Of a stretch of 64,000 bases of DNA, positions 1-7,893 are shown piece by piece (positions within the stretch are counted from its first letter, which is position 1; each line of letters begins with the position of its first letter). Below the pieces are notes generated by a model. The model was not told the origin of the DNA. It was given only the letters and a program-made list of their open reading frames with translations, and searched no databases. The stretch lies in assembly GCA_963753115.1 (NCBI GenBank), contig CAVWBB010000003.1, forward strand, positions 62,001 to 126,000. Direction: 5' to 3'. The position numbers and the translations under genes were made by a program. Origin of the DNA: Bog-473 sp963753115. GTDB taxonomy: Bacteria; Actinomycetota; Acidimicrobiia; Acidimicrobiales; RAAP-2.

Positions 1-1
1 C

Positions 2-976
2 CGCATCATCCATGCCGCCATCGACGCCGGCATCAACTTCGTCGACACCGCCGATGTCTATTCGTTCGGCGAGTCAGAGGAGATCGTCGGCAAGGCGTTG
101 GCCCAGACGAAGCGGCACAAGGTGGTCCTCGCCACGAAGGTGCACGGCCAGATGGGCCAGGATCCCAACGCGCAGGGCAACTCACGTCGCTGGATCATGG
201 CCGCGTGTGACAACAGCCTGCGGCGACTCGGCGTCGACTACATCGACCTCTACCAGATCCACCGTCCCTCTCCCGAGACCGACATCGACGAGACACTCGG
301 CGCGCTGACCGATCTCGTCCGGGCCGGCAAGATCCGTTACTTCGGCAGCTCGACCTTTCCCGCCCACGAGATCGTCGAGGCGCAGTGGGTGGCCGAACGC
401 CGGGCCCGCGAGCGCTTCGTCACCGAGCAGCCGCCGTACTCCATCCTGGTGCGCAGCATTGAGAAGGACGTGCTGCCGATGTGCCAGAAGTACGGGATGG
501 GCGTGCTGTCGTGGAGCCCTCTGGCTGGCGGTTGGCTCTCCGGCGCCTTCGGGCCGGGCAAGGAGAACACCAGTCGGCGCGCCACCTTCCTGCCCCATCA
601 CTACGACTTGGAGATTCCGGGGAACCGCGCCAAGGTCGAGGCCGTGGCGCAGCTGATCGAGCTGGCGGACGCGGCTGAGCTCTCACTGATTGAGCTTGCG
701 TTGGGCTTCGTGCTCGAGCATCCAGGCGTGACGTCGCCCATCATCGGCCCCCGCACCATGGAACACCTGCAGTCGCAGCTGCCGGCGTTGGAGCTGCGCC
801 TGGGTCCCGACGTGCTCGATCGCATCGACGAGATCGTCGCACCGGGTACCGACCTCAACGACACCGACGTCGGCTGGGTCCCCGCGGCCATCGCCGACAA
901 GAGGCTGCGCCGACGACCGCTGGAACCGTCAGCACGTCAGCGCGGCCTCCTCGACGCCATCGGCTCCCCGGACTGA
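2..976 (+). CDS. Aldo/keto reductase, 5' end cut by window edge
   Basis: This NAD(P)H-dependent aldo/keto reductase reduces aldehydes or ketones in the cytosol. The reading frame is open from base 2, so the true start and the first beta strand lie outside the window; 324 residues are visible. The family's catalytic tetrad can be seen: Asp and Tyr in GINFVDTADVY (about residues 10-20), Lys in VLATKVHG, and His in YQIHRPSP. The conserved segment around VLSWSPLAGGWL and the cofactor-binding region SPIIGPRTMEHL near the C-terminus follow in the expected order. This resembles the actinobacterial aldo/keto reductases annotated as general stress or potassium-channel beta-subunit-like proteins. The substrate cannot be read from sequence. 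The next gene is convergent. Confidence 0.93.
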   Translation, partial: RIIHAAIDAGINFVDTADVYSFGESEEIVGKALAQTKRHKVVLATKVHGQMGQDPNAQGNSRRWIMAACDNSLRRLGVDYIDLYQIHRPSPETDIDETLGALTDLVRAGKIRYFGSSTFPAHEIVEAQWVAERRARERFVTEQPPYSILVRSIEKDVLPMCQKYGMGVLSWSPLAGGWLSGAFGPGKENTSRRATFLPHHYDLEIPGNRAKVEAVAQLIELADAAELSLIELALGFVLEHPGVTSPIIGPRTMEHLQSQLPALELRLGPDVLDRIDEIVAPGTDLNDTDVGWVPAAIADKRLRRRPLEPSARQRGLLDAIGSPD

Positions 977-1015
977 GCGCGTCATGAGCAACGCGCGTGT
1001 GGGCGATGCGAGGCG

Positions 1016-1489
1016 CTAACTGATCTCGAGCACCTCTTGCAGGAGCTCCTCCCACGGAACGTTCTCCCAGCCAGACTGTTCGGCCGCCTTCTTGGCGACG
1101 TCCGTCGCTTCCTCGACCCACAACAGTTCGACGTCCTCACCCGGTCCGATCTTCTGATCGCCCTTGATCTCCTGCGAGGGATTGCCCTTGCCGATCTTCA
1201 CCTCCGAGCCGAATTCAAGTCCGAGCCACACGTCTTGCCAGGCCTTGTGCTTCTCCTTGAGCCGGATAGCCAAGCCGGAAAGATGCGAGTGCTCCGGGCT
1301 CTCGGCGACCTTGACCGCCCAATGCAGACAGCGCCTGGCGCGGTGATAGTCACCCTTGGGCGTCGCTGCCTCCGCCCGCTGTTCGTATCCTGCAAGCGTC
1401 TGCCGCTGGGCCTCCGGGAGGATCTCCCGCAGGTTGTTCATCAAGCCTCTGACGATCGGGGACGAGCCCGTGCTTGTTTCGTGAGCCAT
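1016..1489 (-). CDS. Hypothetical protein, 157 aa
   Basis: I do not recognise the family. The protein is soluble and charged, with no signal peptide or membrane segment. The N-terminal third is helical and rich in Arg and Ala (EAQRQTLAGYEQRAEAA), followed by a region with Cys-Leu-His (RRCLHWAVKVAE). The C-terminus is acidic and ends with EELLQEVLEIS. An upstream TTG in the same frame would add two residues, but the ATG at 1489 is the more usual start. Codon use fits the surrounding genes, which supports a real gene. It converges with the aldo/keto reductase and is divergent from the next gene, so it is probably transcribed alone. Confidence 0.6.
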   Translation of the reverse strand: MAHETSTGSSPIVRGLMNNLREILPEAQRQTLAGYEQRAEAATPKGDYHRARRCLHWAVKVAESPEHSHLSGLAIRLKEKHKAWQDVWLGLEFGSEVKIGKGNPSQEIKGDQKIGPGEDVELLWVEEATDVAKKAAEQSGWENVPWEELLQEVLEIS

Positions 1490-1590
1490 GCGCAAACCCT
1501 ACAGGTCGACCCAATTCAGCCAAAGGAAGGACCGACGGGTCGACGTGCCGTCGCTTCTCGTTGCAGAGCGGTCCAGGGCACAATGGGGGC

Positions 1591-2163
1591 ATGCGTCTCG
1601 GCATCGCCCATCACCTCGGGTGGGCCGTGGTCGTGACCGCGTCGGCGGATTACCAGGTCGTCGATCGGCGACGGATCGAGTTGATCGAACCCGGCCTGTC
1701 GGCAGCACCGATCCATCACGATGGGGGTCCACACGCCATGCATCGCTCAGCGGAACCTCTCGACGACGAGGCTCTCGCGCGGCTCGTCGCAGACGTGCGA
1801 GCGTCGTCGGTCCGGGCCACATCCGCCGCGCTGGACGAACTCACCGCAGCCGTGTCCGAACCGATCGTCTCGATGTCGGTTCGGTCATGGCCTGACGACT
1901 TCCCCGACGACATCGCCATCCAACGGCGCGTCCCCTACGAGAGCCGCGCTGACTCCGTCATGTACTGCCAGGTCCTGGCCGAACTCGCACACGAACGTGG
2001 CTGGCGGGTCCACTTCTACAGCCCGAAGGACATAGAGAGCGCGGCCGCTCGCATCCTGGGCGATCGGGCGGACGAGGTACTCCGCGGCCCGCGGGCGACC
2101 TTGGGACCCCCCTGGACGAAGGACCATCGCATGGCGCTCTCCGCAACCATCGTCATTGCCTGA
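1591..2163 (+). CDS. Hypothetical protein, 190 aa
   Basis: This is an unrecognised soluble protein of 190 residues. The frame extends further upstream, but the ATG at 1591 is chosen because the protein then begins MRLGIAHHLGWAVVV, a plausible first beta strand. The middle carries an acidic helix, and a later part reads DSVMYCQVLAELAHERGW, followed by a strand and PKDIE. The alternating strand-helix pattern suggests a small alpha/beta fold, possibly nucleotide-handling, but no catalytic motif is clear. The following membrane-protein gene starts 24 bp downstream on the same strand, so the two may be co-transcribed. Confidence 0.6.
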   Translation: MRLGIAHHLGWAVVVTASADYQVVDRRRIELIEPGLSAAPIHHDGGPHAMHRSAEPLDDEALARLVADVRASSVRATSAALDELTAAVSEPIVSMSVRSWPDDFPDDIAIQRRVPYESRADSVMYCQVLAELAHERGWRVHFYSPKDIESAAARILGDRADEVLRGPRATLGPPWTKDHRMALSATIVIA

Positions 2164-2187
2164 CGTCCCCGAGACAGACTGCACCCC

Positions 2188-2823
2188 GTGCCAGACGAAG
2201 ATGCCAGGTTGGGTGGACGCCCCGCCCTGGTGCAGAGGGCAATCCGGCTCTCCTTCTTTTCGGTCGCGTGGGGTTTCGGCGCCGGCACGTGGTCGATCAC
2301 CGCTGGGCTGTTGGCCGGGAGCCTGGGGGTGTTGGGCCTGGGACTCGATGTCGTGGCCGACGTGGCCGGATCGATCAGCCTTGTCTGGCGTTTCCGCCGG
2401 GAGCAGTCCGATCTCGAAGCCACCGATCATGCGGAGGCGCTGGCATCGATCGTGGTCGGGGCAGCGCTGCTCCTCACTGCAATGGTGCTGACGGTGGCCT
2501 CCGTTCGAGCTTTGGTGGCAGGTACGGCTCCGGACAACTCCCTCTCGGCGATGCTCTCGGCGGCGGTCTCCGTTCTCGTCCTGGCCCCTCTGGCCGCGGC
2601 CAAGCGAAGGGTGGGCATCGACCTCTCGAGCAGCGCGCTGCGGGGCGACGGGACGCTCAGCGGTATCGGAGCAGCCCTGGGTGTTCTCGCGCTCGGCGGT
2701 CTCCTGGCGAATCGTTTTCTCGGATGGTGGTGGGCCGATCGTGTGGCCGCACTGGGTGCGGCAGCAATCGCGGCGTGTGAGGCGAGAAGGGTGCTCCGGA
2801 ACCGACCGCAAACCAGTCGTTGA
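2188..2823 (+). CDS. Cation-efflux (CDF)-like membrane protein
   Basis: A 211-residue integral membrane protein with about five hydrophobic segments. Its layout resembles the transmembrane domain of cation diffusion facilitators: GLDVVADVAGSISLVWRF lies where CDF proteins carry their first metal-binding helix, and SALRGDGTLSGIGAALGVL lies where the second would be. The usual His/Asp pairs are incomplete (D..D in the first, R.D in the second), and the C-terminal cytosolic metal-binding domain is absent. It may therefore be a divergent or non-transporting relative. The start is the GTG at 2188, just after the preceding gene's stop at 2163. Membrane topology is clear; the CDF assignment is tentative. 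Confidence 0.6.
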   Translation: MPDEDARLGGRPALVQRAIRLSFFSVAWGFGAGTWSITAGLLAGSLGVLGLGLDVVADVAGSISLVWRFRREQSDLEATDHAEALASIVVGAALLLTAMVLTVASVRALVAGTAPDNSLSAMLSAAVSVLVLAPLAAAKRRVGIDLSSSALRGDGTLSGIGAALGVLALGGLLANRFLGWWWADRVAALGAAAIAACEARRVLRNRPQTSR

Positions 2824-2865
2824 GGCGTCGTTGTACGAGCTGGGCGCCGAGGGAGAGCCGCTGGT

Positions 2866-3420
2866 TCAGAGGTTCACCATTTGATACGGCTCCAGGACGA
2901 TCTCGGCCGTTCGAAGGCGTTTCAACACCCTGTTCTCTCTCCCGTAGGAAAGGGGCGAGAACACGAGTGTGTCGAGAGGGAACCACAGTCCCACCCACAC
3001 CAAGACCCAGCCTCCCGAGTCCAGGACCAGGTTGGCGTTTCCACTCGAGCCCACGATGCTCGATTTGATGATCACGAGAATGAACCCCACGACGACAATG
3101 GGGAGGCCGACCCAGAGCGAGTACACGCCGTCGCGTCGGACCGCTCGACGCTCGCGTTGGTTGTAGGCGATTCGATGGTCGCAGTAGCGGTTGAGGGTCC
3201 GGGCGATGCGATTGTCCAGTCCTCCGGTGATCTGGTCGGCGGGGAGTCCCAATTTGAGCGTGACCGGAGCGCTGGAATGGCGGCTTCGCAGCACGCTGAT
3301 GCAGTACTCGAGTCCAGTCATGAAGTTGCGGTACTCGGAGAAGAGGTCGGCGGGTGCCAACACGAACATCTCCTCCGGACTGGTCAGCGAAAGGGGAATG
3401 ACTTGGTGCGACGGTGCCAT
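2866..3420 (-). CDS. Hypothetical protein with two C-terminal membrane helices
   Basis: A 184-residue protein of unknown function. The first 100 residues are soluble, with several Arg-rich stretches (RNQRERRAVRRDG-like) just before the membrane part. Two hydrophobic segments follow at about residues 101-119 and 137-158, and the C-terminal tail is basic. The frame stays open upstream, but the ATG at 3420 is the first good start; the upstream translation is low-complexity and unconvincing. The gene converges with the CDF-like gene, leaving about 42 bp between their ends. I cannot suggest a function beyond a membrane-anchored protein with both tails probably cytosolic. Confidence 0.6.
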   Translation of the reverse strand: MAPSHQVIPLSLTSPEEMFVLAPADLFSEYRNFMTGLEYCISVLRSRHSSAPVTLKLGLPADQITGGLDNRIARTLNRYCDHRIAYNQRERRAVRRDGVYSLWVGLPIVVVGFILVIIKSSIVGSSGNANLVLDSGGWVLVWVGLWFPLDTLVFSPLSYGRENRVLKRLRTAEIVLEPYQMVNL

Positions 3421-3647
3421 GGGGCCATGGTCTAGCCGCTTCGATTGATCCAGACCATGCGTGTCCGGATCCGGAGAAAGCCCGCCACGACTGTTTTGAG
3501 GACCTGAAATGCCACCAGGTCGGCACGGCTGACGTCGTCGCAGGCAACCCGATTTCCCCGGGCGACCATGATCCGAGCCTCGGTTCGTCCACCGTCGCAC
3601 CGGTGATCGGAGGTCTGGCGGGTCCGAAGAAGCCGGCGTGGCCGGGC

Positions 3648-4022
3648 TCAGCCTGGGGCGGCGCCCCGCAACTCCCAGCGGTTGCCGGCGGGATCCTCAC
3701 AGAACACAACCTGCAGACCGCCACCGTCGAAGGCCGAATGTTCGATGCCCGCCCGCTCGAGCCTGTCCACGAAGGCCGGGAGCTCGTCTTCGACCTCCAC
3801 TGCGACGTGCGCCCGAGCAGCCGGGCGATGGTCCGGATCCTCGCTGAGGTGGATTTGCTTCCCATCCTCGCTCTCGAACCACCGGGCCTGGCGTGCGAAC
3901 TCCGTTGCGAGCTCCGGGGGCGTTGACACCCGCCGGTAGCCGAGAACGTCCAGAAGGAACCTCTCCTCAGCCTCTGCCCCTCCAACGGGCACCCCGAGAT
4001 TGACATGATGCAGGCGCAGCAC
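3648..4022 (-). CDS. VOC-family (glyoxalase/bleomycin resistance fold) protein
   Basis: A single vicinal-oxygen-chelate domain protein of 124 residues with the paired beta-alpha-beta-beta-beta modules of this family. The N-terminal half starts LRLHHVNLGVPVG, in which the His is a usual metal ligand. The second half contains ARAHVAVEVEDELPAFVDRL and ends VVFCEDPAGNRWELRG, the typical closing strand with the Glu ligand. Members are dioxygenases, isomerases, lyases or drug-binding proteins, so the reaction cannot be assigned. The start is a GTG (4022). The gene stands alone between the membrane protein and the luciferase-like oxidoreductase, all on the minus strand. Confidence 0.88.
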   Translation of the reverse strand: MLRLHHVNLGVPVGGAEAEERFLLDVLGYRRVSTPPELATEFARQARWFESEDGKQIHLSEDPDHRPAARAHVAVEVEDELPAFVDRLERAGIEHSAFDGGGLQVVFCEDPAGNRWELRGAAPG

Positions 4023-4130
4023 GTCCGCAGCCTACAAGTGGCCCGCCCGGCACCAAATGAAGGGCGCCGCTCGACGCGCCGGGCGCATCCCCGGTCTCGG
4101 CTGACGCCTCGGACCGGGGAGTGTGGTCGC

Positions 4131-5151
4131 TCAGCGCCAGCCGAGCTCCGGCGCGACATCGCGAAGGACCGCATCGAGGACGTGCGCGCAGTAGTCGACC
4201 CCGAGCTGGTTCGGGATGGTCAGCAGCAGGGTGTCGGCGGCAGCGATCGCCTCGTCCCCGGCCAATTGCTTCACGAGCGTTTCGGGGTCCCCGGCGTAGG
4301 TCTTGCCGAAGCGTGCCTTGCCCCCGTCGAGGAAGCCGACCTGATCTTGCGAGTCTCCCTCGCCACCGAAGTACCTGTGGTCGAGGTCGTTGACGATGGG
4401 GAAGATGCTGCGGCTGACCGAGACTCGAGGCTCACGAGCATGACCGGCCTCGGCCCAGGCCTTGCGGAACCTTTCGATTTGCTCGGCCTGCAGCTGGTGG
4501 AACGGTACGCCGGTGTCCTCACTGAGGAGGGTCGAACTCATCAGGTTCATCCCCTTCTGGGCGGCCCATTCGGCCGTCTTCCGGGTGCCGGCGCCCCACC
4601 AGATCCGCTCGCGCAGAGCCTCGGAGTGCGGCTCGACCCGGAGCAGCCCCGGCGGGTTGGGGAACATTGGTCGTGGATTCGGTTCGGCAAAGCCGTCGCC
4701 CTTGAGGACCTCGAGAAAGACCCTGGTGTGCTGGCGAGCCATCTCGGCCTGATCAACACCCTCAGGCGGTACGTAGCCGAAGTAGCGGTAGCCCTCTATG
4801 ACCTGCTCGGGCGATCCCCGGCTGATGCCGAGCTGCAGGCGCCCACCTGAGATGAGGTCGGCGGCAGCCTGCATCCTCGGCCATGTACAGCGGGTTCTCG
4901 TAGCGCATATCGATCACGGCTGTCCCGATCTCGATCGTGTTGGTCTTGGCGCCGATGGCCGCCAGCAGCGGAAATGGCGAGGAGAGCTGATTGGCGAAGT
5001 GGTGCACGCGGAAGTACGCCCCGTCGGCACCGAGCTCCTCGGCGGCGACGGCGAGATCGATGGATTGGAGCAGCGCATCCGACCCCGAGCGGGTCTGCGA
5101 CTGCGCGGAGGGCGTCCAGTGGCCGAACGACAAGAACCCGATGCGCTTCAT
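4131..5151 (-). CDS. Luciferase-like (LLM class) flavin-dependent oxidoreductase, frame broken
   Basis: A flavin-dependent monooxygenase-type enzyme with the bacterial luciferase TIM barrel. The first part (from MKRIGFLSFGHW at 5151) and the rest (from AADLISGGRLQLGISRGSPE) are in different frames. They join at about 4868-4869, where one extra G in the gene sense breaks the expected YMAEDA-AADLISGG junction. Removing that base restores a continuous protein of about 340 residues, the usual length for the family. Conserved features on both sides are intact, including the GISRGSPEQ loop and the IWWGAGTRKTAEWA stretch. The break is probably a sequencing indel. The substrate is unknown, and no partner flavin reductase lies nearby. 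Confidence 0.85.
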
Positions 5152-5296
5152 GACTGGTGCAACGCCTGGGAGGTCCCCATTGTTCCTCGTCAAAGGATGC
5201 AGACGTTCCGGGTCAGCGAGCCCCTCAGTTCATGCTCGAGGAGCTCGCTCTGAAGAGCCGGGGCACCACCACTTTGGCCCCGCGGTGATGATGACG

Positions 5297-5326
5297 CGAA
5301 ACGGCCCCCCGGAGGGGGCCGTTTCG
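5297..5326 (-). terminator. Strong GC-rich hairpin, likely terminator
   Basis: A perfect 13-bp inverted repeat (CGAAACGGCCCCC ... GGGGGCCGTTTCG) with a 4-nt loop. It lies just beyond the end of the small hydrophobic protein gene read leftward, and no gene runs into it from the left. There is no clear U-run on either strand, which is common for actinobacterial terminators. Confidence 0.65.
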
Positions 5327-5333
5327 TTGATTG

Positions 5334-5366
5334 AACACATTCGCTCTACTTGAAAGCGAATGTGTT
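5334..5366 (-). terminator. Second hairpin overlapping the stop codon of the small membrane protein
   Basis: A 12-bp perfect inverted repeat (AACACATTCGCT ... AGCGAATGTGTT) with a 9-nt loop. The right arm overlaps the TAA stop of the 54-residue gene. Together with the hairpin at 5297-5326 it forms a tandem pair, probably stopping or protecting that transcript. Confidence 0.5.
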
Positions 5367-5529
5367 ACCAGCGGTAGAACCTGTGGTTCCCCGCGCCCTC
5401 ACCCCGGCCAATGGCGAATCCAACGAGCCAAAACACGAGGACGATGGCCGCCGCGATCCACAGCAAGTGGACGGCGAAGCCTGCCCCGAAGAGAATCAAT
5501 ACGAGCAGCAATGCGAGAATCAGTACCAT
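5365..5529 (-). CDS. Small hydrophobic membrane protein, 54 aa
   Basis: A 54-residue protein starting MVLILALLLVLILFGAG and ending NHRFYRW. Nearly all of it is hydrophobic, forming two closely spaced membrane segments (about residues 2-19 and 22-40). It resembles the very small hydrophobic proteins common in actinobacterial stress regulons; I am sure of the type, not of a function. A GAAAGG ribosome-binding site sits six bases before the ATG at 5529. Its stop overlaps a terminator-like hairpin. It lies next to the DUF6458 gene on the same strand, about 96 bp apart, and may share its stress control. Confidence 0.75.
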   Translation of the reverse strand: MVLILALLLVLILFGAGFAVHLLWIAAAIVLVFWLVGFAIGRGEGAGNHRFYRW

Positions 5530-5625
5530 CGAGAACCTTTCTGTTCACTCATTGTTAATCTGGTCTATTCACTTCGTAATCAGGGACTCACGACGAACGA
5601 GCCGTCGAAGGAGTACGTCGAACAG

Positions 5626-5880
5626 CTAGTAGGTCGAATCGACCCGACGAGCCACATTCCCCTGGCCGTCCTCGACGACCGTCCGACGGCGTCGCGTGTT
5701 CCCCAAGGCCATTGCGATGACGGACAGCACCGCTCCGATCACGCCAACGATCATCAAGATGACACCCACCTTGTTCACGTTGAATCCGTGTTGATCCGGA
5801 CTTACGGTCACGGCGTAATCGAGAATGGCACCTACCGCAATGGCAACAATGCTTGCGACAAGTCCTCCAGCTCCAACCAT
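5626..5880 (-). CDS. DUF6458 family small membrane protein
   Basis: An 84-residue two-helix membrane protein. The first segment reads VASIVAIAVGAILDYAV, followed by a loop and VGVILMIVGVIGAVLSVIAMAL, then a basic tail RRRRTVVEDGQG. This arrangement, including the Arg cluster followed by TVVE, is typical of the actinobacterial DUF6458 family, whose function is unknown. A strong GGGAGG ribosome-binding site precedes the ATG. A GTTT-N15-GGGTAG promoter lies about 33 bp upstream, which suggests control by a SigB/SigF-type general stress sigma factor. Residues outside the two helices are few, so it probably acts as a membrane-embedded component rather than an enzyme. Confidence 0.85.
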   Translation of the reverse strand: MVGAGGLVASIVAIAVGAILDYAVTVSPDQHGFNVNKVGVILMIVGVIGAVLSVIAMALGNTRRRRTVVEDGQGNVARRVDSTY

Positions 5881-5913
5881 CAGCTCCCTCCCTCGTAGGC
5901 TTGTGCCGTATAT

Positions 5914-5938
5914 CTACCCATGCCGCATCAGCGAAAAC
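5914..5938 (-). promoter_or_regulatory. SigB/SigF-type promoter for DUF6458
   Basis: Read on the minus strand: GTTT (5938-5935), a 15-nt spacer, then GGGTAG (5919-5914). This matches the actinobacterial general-stress consensus GTTT-N15-17-GGGTA. It is 33 bp upstream of the DUF6458 start codon. Confidence 0.6.
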
Positions 5939-6086
5939 GGCCGGTGCGATCGACGCGGAAAATACGCGTTTCGGAAATTGCATGTTTAGAGCCGAGGACT
6001 TCGCGGGGACCCGGGTGTTGGGCGTGGGGCAGCGTCTCCACGCTTCGGGTAGGGAATAGCTCGCTCTTCGGGAGGTTGTATCTGTC

Positions 6087-6413
6087 GTGACCGTAAGAGC
6101 AACGTGGAACGACGCCGTACTGGCGGAGAGCGACCGCACGATTCTGGTTGAGGGAAACCAGTACTTCCCTGTGGAAGACGTGCGAATGGAGCTCCTCGAG
6201 AAAACCGAATCCTCGACATACTGCCCGTGGAAGGGCGACGCCAAGTACTACAGCGTCGTGGTGGACGGTCATCGCAACAATGACGCAGCGTGGTATTACC
6301 CCGAGCCATACGACGCGGCCAAGGACGTGCAGGACTATGTGGCGTTCTGGAAGGGCGTCGAAGTGAGTGGGGGGAACCAGAACACGCCGGAGATCCGACC
6401 TCCAGGTCGTTAG
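6087..6413 (+). CDS. DUF427 domain protein
   Basis: A 108-residue single-domain DUF427 protein. The family signature is visible: WNDAVLAESDRTILVEGNQYFP, then TYCPWKGDAKYYSV with its Cys-Pro-Trp-Lys motif, then AAWYYPEPYDAAKDVQDYVAFW. Members are small beta-rich proteins, widespread in actinobacteria and often found near stress or detoxification genes; no reaction is established. The start is a GTG at 6087 preceded by GGGAGG. It is divergent from DUF6458 and is followed 78 bp later by the ferritin-like gene, which has its own candidate promoter. Confidence 0.92.
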   Translation: MTVRATWNDAVLAESDRTILVEGNQYFPVEDVRMELLEKTESSTYCPWKGDAKYYSVVVDGHRNNDAAWYYPEPYDAAKDVQDYVAFWKGVEVSGGNQNTPEIRPPGR

Positions 6414-6425
6414 TCCGCACCGGCG

Positions 6426-6450
6426 GTTGGCAGCGGGTGTGATTGGGAAC
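6426..6450 (+). promoter_or_regulatory. Candidate SigB/SigF-type promoter for the ferritin-like gene
   Basis: GTTG (6426-6429), a 15-nt spacer, then GGGAAC (6445-6450). The spacing is the same as for the DUF6458 promoter. It lies 41 bp before the GTG start of the ferritin-like gene and is a weaker match than the one at 5914. Confidence 0.4.
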
Positions 6451-6491
6451 AGTGTCCGGTAGACACAGCCCACCTACCAACTGGAGTCGAC

Positions 6492-6908
6492 GTGGACCGA
6501 GAATCCTTTGTCTCTGCCTTGAACGAGGACCTTGAGACCGAGTTTCAATCAATTGTGCAGTACGTGAGCCATATTGCGACGATCACCGGCGCGGAGTTTC
6601 TCAGCACGATCGACGAGCTCAAGACACATCTCGTCCAGGAACTGCAGCACGCCCAGATCCTGGCCGAGCAGGTCTCCTTCTTGGGTGGAGTTCCGACGAC
6701 CAGCGTGCCCCACGTCGAGCACATCGAAGACGGCCGCAGCGCTCTTTCGGCTGACCTGAAGCTGGAAGAGGGACAGCTCGAGAACTACCGGGAGCGGTTC
6801 AGCCAGGCGATGGAGCTCGGCCTTGCCGATGTGGCAGAGGCACTGCGGCCGCTCCTCGAGCAGACGCAGGAGCATGTGCGCGATCTCCAGACCATTCTCG
6901 GTCGGTAG
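6492..6908 (+). CDS. Ferritin-like domain protein
   Basis: A 138-residue four-helix-bundle protein of the ferritin-like/rubrerythrin superfamily. The first helix begins LNEDLETEFQSIVQYV, carrying the conserved Glu and Gln-Tyr of these proteins. The second has THLVQELQHAQILAEQV, an E..H iron-ligand pair. A later helix has ENYRERFSQAMELGLADVAE, and the final helix has EQTQEHVRDLQTILG with another E..H pair. It probably stores iron or handles peroxide in the cytosol. The start is the GTG at 6492. Position in the stress island and a candidate SigB/SigF-type promoter suggest a role in oxidative or desiccation stress; this last point is inference. Confidence 0.85.
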   Translation: MDRESFVSALNEDLETEFQSIVQYVSHIATITGAEFLSTIDELKTHLVQELQHAQILAEQVSFLGGVPTTSVPHVEHIEDGRSALSADLKLEEGQLENYRERFSQAMELGLADVAEALRPLLEQTQEHVRDLQTILGR

Positions 6909-7022
6909 CCGGAAGGGCGACGCTCCGGCTCGGCCCTGGGCAATCCGAACGGCTCGACTCACACCCGCAGAGTTGTTGGTCCCAGCGGACTGCAAGCGCC
7001 AGAGCAACGCACACGCTTCGCA

Positions 7023-7685
7023 ATGACCCCCCTGATCAATCCTCCTCGTCGGGGGCGCAATCTCCGCTCTGGCGTTCGCGTCGCGGCGGCAGCGTCCTTC
7101 GGCATTGTGGCGGGGGTCGTCGCGTCACTGTGCACGTTCTGGCAAGCGGCGACACTCATCGGCTGGGACGTCGGCTGCCTCATACTCATCACGTGGATCG
7201 GGTGGGACGTCGCCGGTCTGAGTGCGGAAGAGTGCAAGCGACACGCAAAGAGGGAGGATCCGAGCGTCCGGCTGACCGAGCTCATGGTCCTGTCTGCAGG
7301 TGTCGCCGTGCTCGCTGCTGTCGGGTTGGCGCTCGTACGGGCGGGCAGTGCCAGCGGCGCAACAAAGGCGTACCTCATCGCCCTTGGCGTGGTGAGCGTG
7401 GCGTTGTCGTGGGGGTTGCTCCACACGGTCTTCACGCTGCGCTATGCCCGGTCCTACTACGCCGCGCCGGAGGGCGGCATCGACTTCAATGAGAAGGATC
7501 CACCCACGTACCTGGACTTCGCGTACCTGTCCCTGACCATCGGCATGACGTTTCAGGTATCGGACACGAACCTGACGACCAAGAAGATCCGGAGGATTGC
7601 CCTCTCCCACGCTCTCCTCTCGTACTTGTTCGGCGCTGTCATCGTCGCCCTGGTCATCAACGTCGTGTCCAGCCTGCTCCATTGA
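7023..7685 (+). CDS. DUF1345 integral membrane protein
   Basis: A 220-residue DUF1345 protein with about five membrane segments: residues roughly 18-36, 40-58, 80-100, 118-135 and 195-215. The family hallmark is the segment YLSLTIGMTFQVSDTNLTTK followed by RIALSHALLSYLFGAVIVAL. The acidic patch ECKRHAKREDPS in the second loop is also typical. No function is established. The gene ends at 7685, before a short GC-rich stretch with imperfect GAGACGCC repeats (7720-7745). It is the last gene of the 5.3-7.7 kb cluster. Confidence 0.9.
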   Translation: MTPLINPPRRGRNLRSGVRVAAAASFGIVAGVVASLCTFWQAATLIGWDVGCLILITWIGWDVAGLSAEECKRHAKREDPSVRLTELMVLSAGVAVLAAVGLALVRAGSASGATKAYLIALGVVSVALSWGLLHTVFTLRYARSYYAAPEGGIDFNEKDPPTYLDFAYLSLTIGMTFQVSDTNLTTKKIRRIALSHALLSYLFGAVIVALVINVVSSLLH

Positions 7686-7893
7686 CGCAGGCACGTTGCC
7701 GCACCGGCCCTCCGGCGAGACGCCGAGACGCCGAGACGCCGAGAAAGAGCGTTGGGACGCGTGCGACCCGACGCCATGGAGGACACGAACCTCGTGGTGC
7801 GTCGCGTCGATGCGCCCGATCAGGGTGGTGTCGACTCGACGACATCGCCTTGCCCTGCGCGCGCCTCCGGCGTGCGGACCGGGGCGCGACTCC

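Noticed and set aside
2657..4174. A 505-codon open frame on the minus strand
   Set aside because: It overlaps the real membrane protein and VOC genes in another frame and translates to Arg/Ser/Pro-rich sequence without domains.
6047..6075. GGGTAG near the DUF427 gene as a SigB/SigF -10 element
   Set aside because: No GTTT-like -35 lies at 15-17 nt; the nearest candidate is about 26 nt away.
7720..7745. GAGACGCC-like short repeats after the DUF1345 gene considered as a terminator or regulatory array
   Set aside because: They are direct, imperfect and very short, with no stem, and probably reflect simple GC-rich slippage.
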